From: Nectonema munidae
Lineage: Eukaryota > Nematomorpha > Nectonematoida > Nectonematidae
Assembly: GCA_030549495.1 (NCBI GenBank)
Contig: JAUIRK010000898.1
Span: forward strand, 992,001 to 1,056,000
Reading direction: 5' to 3'
DNA length: 64,000 nucleotides
Shown here in pieces: positions 20,501 through 33,900 of the stretch. The translations under genes were made by a program, and so were the position numbers. A model generated the notes under the pieces. That model did no database searches, had not been told where the DNA came from, and saw only the letters and a program-made list of their open reading frames with translations. Positions within the stretch are counted from its first letter, which is position 1, and the number at the start of each line of letters is the position of its first letter.

Positions 20501-21921
20501 AATAGACAAAACATATACCCCTTTGAATTTTTTTTAAATCTTTCTCTGGCATGTAGATACTTAGGTAGGCATAATCTATATAGAGAAACCTACTTTCATA
20601 ATCCGCTAATCTCAAACCCTTTTAATGATTAGGACGTACTAAAAAAGGAATAAACCTCCTGCTTGCACGAACAGTTCTGCAAATTATAAGCGACTCACTT
20701 TTAGCCCAAACACATAAATCATGGAACATAAAAAATCTATCAACATAAATTCCACAACTTTTCGGTATGTTGGAAACGGTCACTAATCTTTTTACTATAC
20801 TAAATCTACACAACGGTCAATTTTATCACATACCGGCAAGAATCATACACCTTTATGAGAGATATTCCTCTATATTTTACTAGCTGCTCATCTATAGTTA
20901 AATAATAATAATCAGTAGGACACCAGTATTTGTGTCAGTTATTGAAAAATTCATTATGCAAATCTCGTATGGGAGCTAGTTTATCTAAGGGATTTCTATT
21001 TCTTTTGATATCGAATCTAATAAAAGTATTTAACAGCAAAAACATATCTCTACTGGTTGCGGCTTTCAAAAATTGTTCCCCACTTCTATCGGAGAATAGA
21101 ACCTTTATTTCTACACGTTGGTCTTTAGAAGCTCCAATGTGATACAAGCAAACAAAATAATCCAAAAGATCTATGGAAAAGCCTGAACTATACTATCAAC
21201 AGAAAGTTTTTTTTTCTTAAATGTTATTTTCGTGACCCCTAAATTGCACCCCGGGTAAATTTCACCCCAAACATTTCCCCCTCAGGAAACTTCCACCCCA
21301 TTAATTTTTCATTTCAGGTAATTACCGCTTACCGGGAAACTACGGCACATTTATTTAATAAATCTAATCTTTTTAAAAAATATGATTAATTTTAGAGTAA
21401 CATCTTTCACATCGCCAATAAGTTCTTGTTTTCTTCACAATATACGTGTCTCTCATATATGTAATCTTCACTGTCAACCACTTTTTCCCTTCGAAGAGAT
21501 GTATGAAAGACACATGGGTGTGTGCGAAAGAATAACATCTTTAATTATATAATCTCGAATGATATATAAGGAAGCAACTAGAGCCAATAGAAAATTAAAC
21601 CTTAACTCGATTTTTTTGAATATTCATCCGATTATTTTAAGGAATATCATTTGGATTATATAGGTTTTACTTTAATTTTTTTTTGAGCAAACAAAGACTG
21701 TTTAACTTGTAGCAAAGGATAGTCCGGTGAATTATTCGGGGATGGAAATTTCGTAGGGTATACTTTTCGATGGGGAAATTTCGGGGTGAAATTCATAGGG
21801 GTGGAATTTACATGGAACCGTTATTTTAGTGTCATTTAAAATAATAAAAAGTCAAGAAAAAAGTTGTATTATAATTCATTTTTGTGATAAATTTTTTAAC
21901 ATTTCTTTATAATATTTGTGA

Positions 21922-21979
<58 letters not shown>

Positions 21980-24900
21980 TAAAGAAGTTTTATAATTATG
22001 GCAATGGAATATTGAATATTAGCTTTATCATTTTTTCAAAATTTCAACTTATTTTATATCTTTTCCCAAGAGTTGGCTCACACCTTCTCCCTATGTGTTC
22101 AAAATGTAGCTACCGAACTGGTTCATCTATAATTTGACATAAAATGTTGAGTGATGTTTTCTTAGAGATTTTTCGAAATTAACCACACGATGCTTCCGAT
22201 TTTGCTATGAAAAAAGCGCATTTAGTGCATTTTTAAATAAAATTTTGAGTGATAAAAGCAAAAAATGATATCATTTTAAAATCGAATATTGGCACGCACA
22301 AAATTATCATAGTGAAAAAGGGAAAATACCTTAAAATAGAAAAAGAGCGTGAGTAAGGTTGGTTAGGTACTGGGTTTCGATAAATCAAGGTCTTGGGGTC
22401 GATCCCGCATCAAGCTTACTTTCTCATAGTTTGATAGAAGCGGCGCAATTGTGCCTTCTCGATGAAAACACCCCACGAAAAAAAAGATAGTATTTATATG
22501 GATTTTATGATATCCAAAACTAAACGAGTTTTCAAATTTGCTAAAAAATGGTAGGATATCTATTTTTGTATAATTTTAGTACTATTGGTGTAGAGTGTAG
22601 ACAAACACCTGAGCTTCAAAAGCTTAGGAAGTGAGTGAGGTTTCATTTCAAAGGGAATTACTAAAACACAGCGCATAAATTAATTATTATTTATACCTTC
22701 ACATAAAAGCGAGTTTAGATGCCCTTTGAATCACAATTTGCTTTCGAAAGAAACTATTTGTCTCAACTGCTGTTTTTTTAAGAAGCCAGCTTGTTATGAA
22801 GAATTCAATGGTTGTTTTGCAGATCTATTGTTTCAGCTTGCAGAAATTTTGTTGTGTTCATAGGAAAGTGCAAAGTACCTACAATCTCCTTTTCTATAAT
22901 ACCTTAATTTTATTTTCAATTAAAGTTTTCATACATGTCTTTTAAGGCATTTAATATGATTAAAATTACTAAAATTTTTTATTTTTTCTTAGATTACTTT
23001 GATTAAGGGTAGAAAGGGAAATTTACTTTTTTTGTCGCAGACATTTTTGTAGAATTTTTGAAAAATACCATGGGTATGGTTTTTATGGTAAAGTCCACAT
23101 CTTGTGCTTGCTTAAATGAAGTTAGAAGTGAAAAGATGTAACACGTTACGAAGTGTAGAGCGAGGCAAATGAATGAGCCAAATGATCGGGCATAGCACTT
23201 TTCAATTTTGCTAAGGTTGGAATCTTGGCTAGGCGACAGGCTTCTCTGAAGTCGTTGTAGCTTGGGATTCCGTGATCTCTTCCTCTCATTATATTCAATG
23301 TCGCCAAGTCTTCGCCTTTACGTAATATTTCACAAGTATGCACTATATATGTAGGTCTACTACGTGGTAGAGATATTCAAAGATCAAACTAGGGAAATGA
23401 AATGTTGGGGAAACCTAAAAATTATTTACCCTAATTGGACATCGAAAGCATGATGATTAGATTTATCTTACATGTATTTCATCCAAGAGAAAAATAATTT
23501 TTCATTATTGGACAGATATAAAATCAAAACCATGATGACTATATCATAATAAATGTTAATACCCAACCTTTAAACCAAAGTATGATTTTTTTTTTAATTT
23601 TGGGAATTTTCGACCAAATTGAAAATTTTTTGAACTTTATAGAGTATATAAAAGAACAGCGCATATTTTGTCGTCAGTTCTTTCATTCAACATAGGATTA
23701 TAAAAACATATAATATTTTTGAAGAGTCACTTCTATTGTTTTATAGGGTGTATAGTTTTTTTTTGTGTTTTAAGACAAACACACGAGATGATCGGATATT
23801 CATCCGATCATCTCGCCTTCTGGTAGTGGCCACCTTGCGTGTGTCTAGTTTTGGAAGAATATTCTTCCCTAGGATTTGTTAACAACTAAAAAAAAGAAAA
23901 AAAATAAAATTCATAACTGATCAAGAAAGAAAGCGCTTTTAAATAATAAATTATATTCCTCAGAAAAATTTTTAAGCTTCTATTGGAACTGATTTGGCTT
24001 TTAGGATCGGAGCTTCCTGCTAAGAAGAAAGAACCTAAAAAGGGAATTTACCCAGAAATTTTTTAAATAAAAATTACATGTCTTTAGCTTCGTAAATTTG
24101 CAAATACACTTTAAGTAAAAAATGGAAAAAAATTTACGACATAAAATGTTGCTAAACAAAACATACTAAATTATTACCCAAAAGAATAGTTTTAACAATA
24201 CTAGGACATATATTCGTGAAAGTAGCTTGGAAACACTTCATTCTATGTATCGCATGGTTGAAGAAATCTCTTCTTTGCTCTAATCCAGGGGTCACCAAAC
24301 TACGGCCCGCGGGCCGGATCCGGCCCGCGACGTCAGATCATCAGGCCCGCCGACGATACTTAAATTTGCTTGATAAAACGTATTAAACATGATATGTTGT
24401 GAGTGAAACCTGTCAACAACGGTCCCTCTTAACAACGACTTCCTTTTAGCAACGACTTAAATTCAAGTTAATAAACAACTCTACCCTGTTTTGATATAAC
24501 TTTTACCTCTTAAATGCGACACTGCTTGATGCGACATACGACCGTAAATTTAAATTTTTTAAAAAGTTTACTTTTTATTTTCATTTTCCCTTTTTGCAAC
24601 TTTTAAAATGGCGTTTTCATGTATTTTTCCTTTGTTTTTAAACAAATTTTATTGCAAGGACAAAAAAATATTTCTTGTAATTAAAACGTTCAACAAAACA
24701 GATTATTTAATGAAAGTTGTGAGAATTTTGTTTTGAAATCTCTTTCTTTGTCTTATTTATTAAAAAATATTTTTTTGTAAATACTAGAGTAAAAAAATTA
24801 TATTAACTTTTAAGAACGCCTTAATTTGTATTTTTTTATATAATAAATTTGATAAATAATATTCAACACGTGTGCTTGATTAAAAATAATTTTTAAAATA

Positions 24901-27900
24901 TTTTTGTTGTTTTTGTGTATAAAAATTAAGATTATTTATTTACCTGTTTAAAAAATTAAGATTATTATTACTACCTGTGAGTTACGACCGAGATTATCTG
25001 CAGAAAACATAGGTCGTATATAAAAGGTTTTACTGTATAATTTAAATTTAAATATTAAGTTTAGAATATTATCGTTATGGCTACTAAGAAAAGAAAAGTA
25101 GACGCCGAGTGTCGTGCTTTCAATGAAGAATGGGGAGTAAAGTACTTCTTTGTAGAAACGAAGGACCAGAAAGCTACTTGCGTGGTATGCAGCGAAAGTA
25201 TTGCCGTTCTGAAAGAGTACAATCTTCGGCGTCACTATGAAACAAAACATATATCAAAGTATTCAATGTTTTCTGGAAAGTTACGCTCTGAGAAATATGA
25301 GTCCATGAAACGTAGTTTAGAAACTCAAAGAAATCTCTTCAGGAGAAAGTTTACTGAAAATGAATCCGTCACTCATACAAGTTACAAAATAGTGCATAAG
25401 ATGGCAGAGCGAGGAAAACCGTTTACTGATGGCAACTTCATCAAAGAGTGCATGATGGAAGCAGCAAATGACTTGTGTCCTGAGAAAGCCAATTTGTTTG
25501 GAGGTATCAGCCTTTCGGCAAGTTCAGTTGTGCGGAGAACAGAAGAACTTGGAGAGAACATAGTGCTACAGATACACGAGAAAGCTAGGAACTTCTTGTG
25601 GTATTCTCTTGCGATAGACGAGTTTACTGATCTCTTGAGTACGTCACAACTTCTCGTGTTCATTCGTGGTGTCACTTTAGACTTTCAGATAACGGAAGAG
25701 TTGGCATCCGTTTGTAGCATGTATGGAACAACAACTGGAAAAGACATTTTCACGGAAGTGCAGAAAACTTTGCAAGACTTATAACCTTCAGTGGAATCAG
25801 CTCCGAGGTGTTACAGTTGATGGAGGAAAAAACATGGCTGGAGTGAGAAAGGGTCTGGTGGGGAAGATCAGGACTCATTTAGAAGATTTGCGAATTCCGG
25901 GCGCTCTGTTCATACACTGCATCATACATCAACAAGCACTCTGTGGGAAAACCTTAGATATTTCTTGTGTACTGAAACCAGTCCTTTCTGCTGTGAACTT
26001 CATTCGGGGACATGCACTCAATCACCGTCAGTTCCAGGTTTTTCTTGAAGAAATTGATTCTGATTTCTGTGACTTGCCTTATCACACAACAGTGAGGTGG
26101 CTCAGCTGCGGTAAAGTCTTGTTTCGTTTTTTTAAGCTTCGAAACGAAATAGATGTTTTTCTCACCGAAAAAGATAGAGCTGATCCACAGCTGTCAGATC
26201 CTACCTGGCTGTCAAAGTTGGCATTTTTGGTCGACATCACATCCCACATGAATGAACTGAACCTGAAACTTCAGGGAAAAGATAACCTTATCTGTGATCT
26301 CTACAGAATCATCAAAGGATTTCGGAGAAAGCTGTCATTGTTTGAAGCACAACTGGAAGGAGAAAACTTCTCTCATTTTCACTGTTTCAAAGAGTTTTAT
26401 GCTACAGTCGCTGAAGATGTCAGCCTCGATTTTCCGAAAAAGATTATTCGTGACTTGAATAAGCATTTTTTGGAGAGATTCTCAGATCTTAAAAGAATTG
26501 AGAGTCATATTCTTCTGTTCCAGAATCCGTTTGGTTGTAACCTTGACGATGTGTCAGTTGAACTACAGTTGGAGCTCATTGATTTGCACGCAAATGATTT
26601 GCTGAAAGAGAAGCACAGAGAAGGAAAACTTGTTGAATTTTACCGCTGCTTACCTGATGCTGAGTTTCCGAAATTGAAGAAATTTGCCGCTGGTATGGCA
26701 TCAGTGTTTGGAACAACTTATGTCTGTGAGCAAACATTTTCAAAAATGAAGTATGTAAAGTCAACATATCTAACGAGATTGACTGATGAACATTTGAAAG
26801 CAATTCTATTGATTGGATGCAGCAATTTCAAACCAAACATTGTTGATATATTAAAAGCCAAACATCAGTTTCACAAGTCTCACTAACCTTTTTTGCTGCT
26901 TAGTTTGTGATATTCGAACATGTGCACACTATGTCTGATGTAGCTACCTTTTTGCTAACGTTGCCTTTGATAACTTTTTAGTAAATAAATATGTTGGTTG
27001 TCTTTGTTTTTTTTCTGCATCTCACGCCACTCACCCATAATTAACATGGAATGCTAAACTAAGTTTGTAGTCTTTTTTCTACTAGAGCTTTCTTTCTGGC
27101 TTGCAAGTATTGTACAGAATGATTATGCGGTCCGCACCCGCCATTCTTTCAGTTATCCGGCCCTCTAAGAAAAAAGTTTGGTGACCCCTGCTCTAATCTA
27201 TCGGTTTATTGAGTGTGGATATTGGCATTTATTCTCTCGACAAAATGCTCTTTATGAACACTTCATGAGATTAAACTACACCAACTAATTTGTCTGCATT
27301 GAAGTAAAAACTTCAGCCATCTGCAATATCGTGGGTACCAAGAAAAATACATTGGCAAATGATATTATGTGTATAGTGTTTGTGCAAATCGATCAGGCAT
27401 GATTGCAGAAATTATTTTCCACCAAAGAACTATTGATTTTTCCTCTATTTTCTTTTGTGGTTTTTGCTAAGAAAATACTTTGTCTCATCTATTTCTATGC
27501 TGTAATCTTGTTTGTATCGTCTTCCAATCTTCTATTAATTTGTGGTTTTTCTTCCAAGCCCTTACAAAGTTCACGAATATACTTCCACCCGAAGTTTGCA
27601 ATTAAATATATTTTTAATGATATTTTTCAATTCGGAAGCTAAACTGCTTGTTTGCCAGATCTTTTTAACAAAAATAAAAATAGCTATGCATGTGTATGGT
27701 ATATACATAATGAATAAAGGCATACATTCAGGGTATTAATTAATAATATTTACTATGAAGAATTTATAAGCAAATTCAGTTTTAAAATTCTCGCTCATCC
27801 CCTCTCCTCTAATGGGACACACAAAGGCTCCGACGCACGAGTTAAAGAAACTTGCAGACAGGAAAGTGAACGGAGTCAGCTCGTGGTTATTGCCAGAAAG

Positions 27901-30900
27901 GCATATTTAACCTAATTTTTAAGAGTACAACCAACAGATACAGCGTTGATTAGTTCCATGTTGAATTCGTGATCGTGACATTTGTCCAATCATTCAAAGT
28001 GAATCTTCGTTTAAATGAATAAGCAACAAATAAATGAAACAAACTATTTACATTACTATTAACCCATTAAGTACCATAGAAATCAGACGATATCTAAAAA
28101 AACGCAGACGATTTATATTCAAAGTCATTGAAAAAAGCAGACGAAGATGAAATTACTTATGTTCCCAAATGGGAACATTGGGACTTAATGGGTATAATAC
28201 TCTAATCCTTACAAATTTATTTTTTAATTAATTTTTTAAATTTTCTAAGTTGCAAGCAGCCTAAAAAGCATAATCTTTGCCAACTTTTTAACAATAAGTA
28301 TATACAGTCAAACCTGTCTATAGTGACCACTCAAGGGAAACAAAAAAAGCGACCGCTATAGACTGTAAAAAAATGTAAAGCTTTATTTGCGTAATATCAT
28401 TAAAATATAATTTTATTTTAAATTGTAACGTTTTGTTACGATTCTTCCATATTTTTTGGGTTAAAAGAGTTGATAAAATTCTTATGTTCCAATACTATCT
28501 TAAAATTTAAGCGTGAAGCTAATTTTAATGTAATTTAATGTAACCCATCGTATCCTTATACAGCGATTAAAATGAGACAAAGATAAATAATTCCTCTCAA
28601 TACGCTTTTCCCCTATTTAGTATATTTTTGAGTTTCTCATAAATCGTATATACTTCAAGACGAAAACTCTCCAAAGTGTGGACAATGAAGCTTTTTCTTT
28701 AATGCGTTTAGAAAGAAATTTTTACAGGGGCAGGATACAGAAGGACTTAGAATTCTCGCAGGACTTCACGGCTGTCTGCCGTCAAACATCGATTTACATG
28801 TTCGAAAAATAAAAATTTTTAAGTTTTACCAACTTTTTCATGACTCTTTTGAAAGAGATGATCCAAAATTTCTTTGATCATCACGTTGTCAAATCGTTCG
28901 CTTTCCTCTTTAACTAAGCCTCGGAGGTAACAATCAAACCGATTTACATCTTCCACTTTTTGATCATAGACCAGAAACACGTTGTGAAAGGCCTAAAAGC
29001 GAATTCTTTCAAAGTGATTTTAAATTAAAATGGTGCTGCTACACTTTACTTTTCTCAATATTTCAAAATGAGTTCCTTCAGAAATTCTAGTAGTACTGCT
29101 ACTAGCACTAACGTTTTGGGTCTCACGTGTATACTGATAGTGATTTTGAAGTCATGGATTCAACTACTAGTGCAAACGGAGATTCTCAAGCAAATACTCC
29201 TTCTTCATTGATAGCTCCTGATGGAACTAAATTTTATTGGCAACCACAAAGAGGCAACCGTGGGAGATCTTTGACGCAAAATATTAGGAATGTGGTTTCA
29301 TTTCCACTTGGTTCTAGACACAACTATAGAAATCTTTCTGATCCTTTGTAAATTTTCAACCTTTTTTTCACTACAAATCTCATAACCCATATTTATAGCT
29401 GCACTAAAGAAAAATTACGAGAAAACTATATGTATGACATTTTATTTTTTTGAAGGATTACAGCAAATCAATATAACAGCTACCTTTCTAGTTTTTGTAT
29501 GATAACTCAATAGGGTTTATATTTCTTTCCAATTTATTTTCATTTTGTTCATAATAATTGCTTTATGATTTTTGGTTTATGTTTCCAAATTTTTCGCTTC
29601 ACTAAATAGTCAATGAACAATGAACTTTGAAAAAGGTGAAAATTGAAGATATGGGCGTAGTTGGAGTGCACTTTCATTGGATGCATGTCTAATGCGCCAT
29701 CTGGTAGTACTAGAAACAACTTGGTAAAATTGTTTGTTAGAACAAAGACAGAAAAGTTTAAAATTATAACTTTGCTTTTATGAATATTTTAATCTTGGTG
29801 GCAATATTATCCTTATAAGCAATAAATTATCTTGAAATATTTTCATAGGTTTGCTGTAATTTAATGAAAATTTACTTTTCAACAAAATTAATTTTTTTCA
29901 ATAAAACTGAATCAACTTTTGAAGACTTGCGCTATTGTTCCGAAAGATTTTCCATAGAAGATCTTTTGGATTATTTCGTTTGCTTGTATCCCATTGGGGC
30001 TTTTAAAAACCAACTTGATATTTTAAGGTTTTTTTTTTCTGTAAGAGGGGGGGCCCTTTTTTGAAAGCCCCAACCAGTAGAGATATGTTTTTTTTTATAA
30101 ATTTTTTTATTAAATTCTAAATAAAAAAAAATAAAAATCCTTTACAAAAAATCCCCCCCAAGTGAGTTTTTAAAAATAATTTTTTAATAATTGACAAAAA
30201 AAAGGGGTGCCTTCTAAAAAAAAAAATAAAAAAAAAAAAAAAAAATATAGAAGAAGATCTCCCATTAAGTTGTATGATCCTTCCAAACTAGGCCGGTATG
30301 CGATGAAAGTTTACCATTGTGTAGATTGAAGAAATTTTTTTGTATTTGCTAGTGAAGTTTATGTAAGTGGTTTGAGAAACAAAGATTATTTCAAGGGAAA
30401 TCTATATATATTCCATAGCTGGACAGATGCTAATGATAGTCACGATTGAAAATCGAACCCAGACCACTTGGATCAATACCCTACGCTCCTACGATTAGGC
30501 CATCTGCCGACATTTTTAAGTTACATATAGAATTGTGGTGAAGGACCTCTAGAATATAATTTTCCAATATTTTTCTAGGAACACGTATATAAATATTTTT
30601 TATTGATTAAACTTTAATTTAATGGTATTTATTTTCAAAAATGATATATTTATAAGTTTATATTTGTCGCTGATTTAACAACCAAAACAAAAATTTAAGA
30701 AATTAAAATCTCGAAATCAATAATTTAAAAAATAGAACTGGTTAAAAAAACAATATAATAGATATATCAATATTATCTGACTTTTGTTTCATAACAGTAT
30801 TCACATATGTTTACTATGTTTTTAGGAGCTTAGGATAGCGAAAGATGTACACAAATATTTAAGCATTTTACAAACAAGGTATTTATATAGATAAAATCAG

Positions 30901-33900
30901 TTTTTCTATAATCCATATCTATACCATTTAAAATTGTTTTCCCCCATTTTTCAATTCTTTTTTTCGTGTTTTTGGGATTCTTTTTCCTCTTTTTTCTTTT
31001 TTATTGGTTTTTTTCCCCTTAATTGGATAAAAAAAAAAGTTTTGCGGGAAAAGGTTTTTTGGGGAGGGAAAAAAAAAAAGAAAAAAAGATTTCTTTTATT
31101 GTAAAAAAAAATTTTTTTGGTTTTGCCCCCCCACCCCTCTTTGCTTAAAATTTTTGGTAATTTCAAAGAGGAATGCAAAAAACACATGGACGAAAAATGG
31201 TTTTTTTCTGATGAAAGTAATTTATTTAATGAATCATTAACTATATAAAAATTACTAGGTTATATTTCTATTTTGAATGGATTTATGGTTGAAGGAAATG
31301 AGTGTATTTGATTGGATAATTCTATAGCAATCAAAGAGCCAAAATTTTAAAATTTGTGATCCCAAAAATGGCCTTAAATTTGTTATCGTAAGGTGTAAAT
31401 AATATTTGTTAAAAAATAGATTTAATTTGCATTCTTTTACTATTCTATTCACTTTTTTGCTTATTTGAGAATTAGTTAAAAAAGATAATATTAATTTCCA
31501 AATTTTTAATAATTTTATTAAAATTAAATTTTATCATTTTAGTTATTTTTAAAATTTTTTGACAATGTTTATTATTAAAATGATCAGAAGCCATAATTTG
31601 GTGCCAGAGTGTGTAGGGAGGGATATAAAAATGTTTTTCTAAATTCATTCGTATAAAATAAATAAAAATATGTTTGTACTGAGTTGGTTAAGGTCGGAAA
31701 TAAATCTTTCTTAAATTTTAGCTACTAATAAATAAACGAATATAACATTAAAACCCTATTTCTATATGCTTTTAATGCGTTTGAAAAAATGAATCTGATT
31801 CGATGTTTACTTACGTCAATCAAAGAAAGTGGTTGATATTGTTGCGTGCCATTTTCGTCGATGCAATTAAAATGCGCTGGAATGACAGAATGCCCAAATC
31901 TGAAAGCAGCAGTGCTAAACGAGTTTATGGTTGAAGGATCAACCCTTTTTTCATATCCTTAAAAAGAAAGGAAAGGCGCAGAAATGATTTATTTTGAAAA
32001 TGAGTGATGCCTAAAGCATTCGCAGAGCGCTAACATTTAAGTTCACAAGTGAAGTCTTTCAACAGTCTTGAAATCGTGAGGCAACAGAAATATCCAATGT
32101 TTTTCAATAGGATATGATGAATTGTAAGATCAATATATTTTAATTTTTAGCAACGTTATTTGGTACCCTTAAATAGATAGATATTGATGTGCATAAACAA
32201 CATCATTCTTATTCACTAATGATATCTTTGCTTAACTAAACTGGTTTTTTACCCTGGTTTTCTTCCTCTGAAGAATTCAAAGGTTTTTACAGTTAGGTAG
32301 TGCTCTAGCGACGCGATTCTACGTGGTTAGTAATCAAGCTATCACTAGACAATAAGTTTGTTTCCCAAATTGGGAGCGTTCGCGTTAGGATTGTATCTTT
32401 CACTCAGTTGTATTTATATATTGTCACATAAATTCTTGTAAAATAATATATATAACAAGGTATAGCTATTCTTTTGTAACAAGGGCCGATAGGTGTTTAG
32501 TGGGATGGAAAGTCCAGTTAGACTTGGACTCAGCATTCCGGGCGGGCCACGATATCCGAAAGGATGGGTGCGAACGTCACAAAACAACTTAATTAATTAA
32601 TTAACTAAACTTTTAAAATCTTTTGTAATTTTGTAAAAGAAATGATTTAAAATTATTTTAAAAATCTCAGTTAACCCATTTAAGGCCAAGCAAGGCAGAC
32701 GATATCTAAAAAACGCAGACGATTTATATTCAAAGTCATTGAAAAAAGCAGACGAAGATGAAATTACTTATGTTCCAAAATAGGAACATTGGCCGAAATG
32801 GGTTAAAAGAGTTTGAAGCAGCATTCTACGTAATCGAGCGAAATATGAAGTGAAATTTATTGTAACTATAGACATGATTTTATTAAGAACTCATGAATCT
32901 TCAATTTTGAGAAGCATCTTTCTTACTTGCTCCAAAGGCTTTTGAGAAGTATATGAGATGCTCGAAAAAGAATGTTCGCTAGGTGCAAGCAAGATTCTCT
33001 CTTCTCTTTTTATACTTATTTGAAGAAAATAATAGCGTGTGCAAGAAAGCAGTGGACTTTCCACGATCTCCGCATTGATAATGATGAAGACTGCCGCAAC
33101 TATTGTGACGCATATGGCAGCAAAAGAGAAACTGCTTGCTCAGTATTTTTTCACTTTGAATTTTTTTTTTTTGTGCTTAAATTTATAGGACTTAGTTTTG
33201 TTAAATTCAATTAGATTATGATATTAATTTCTTCTAATCTAAATTAGTGAGTCCGAATTTTACGCCCTAGCTTATTGAGTATTTTTTAGTTTGATATTTT
33301 TCCAAAAATGAAATAATCGCATTATATACGTTTGTGAGAACAGTTTAGACTTCACAACTGTCAACTAATGTACACGCAAGTTTATTGGATAGATGCTGGT
33401 CTGCCAGTTTGATTGTTATTAGAGCTTCTCTCTCGAGATTTCTCGATTCTCGAGAATTTTAGAATTTTTTTATTTCTTGATTCTCGAGAAATTTTTGTAA
33501 TTTTTTTATTACTGAAAACATGTTAAATTTTGAATAAATATTAATAAAAAATAAATAATTATGTGTAATACACGATCAACATTTTAATATTCAAATTTTG
33601 AAGAAATTTTAGAATGTGCAAAAAATATTTTTGATAAAATTTTTTCTCATTATTCGGAGCATGGAACTGTTATACAAGAAAGCCAAATTCAAGTCGAATC
33701 TGTTGGAGTTTGAAGAAGAATCTCTAACTCAGAGTTTAAATAGAGAAACTAAAGAATTCATGTATGATAAAAAAGAAGAAAAAGTTAGTACAATAGAAGA
33801 AGAACTACAGATGTTCAAACAAAACAAAAATTTTGATTTATCAGAATCGATGCAATTGTTAAAAAATTCTCTTTTATGCATCCAACCAACTTCTTGTCAA

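Noticed and set aside
24402-25040. Possible pogo-type element nested in the hAT 5' region (GTGAAACCTGTC... to ...GGTTTTACTGTA)
   Set aside because: The two ends share only about 10 bases and there is no TA duplication on the left. The stretch may just be the hAT's own 5' sequence.
30951-31187. 78-codon Lys/Phe/Pro-rich frame
   Set aside because: It lies in homopolymer-inflated sequence; probably artefactual.
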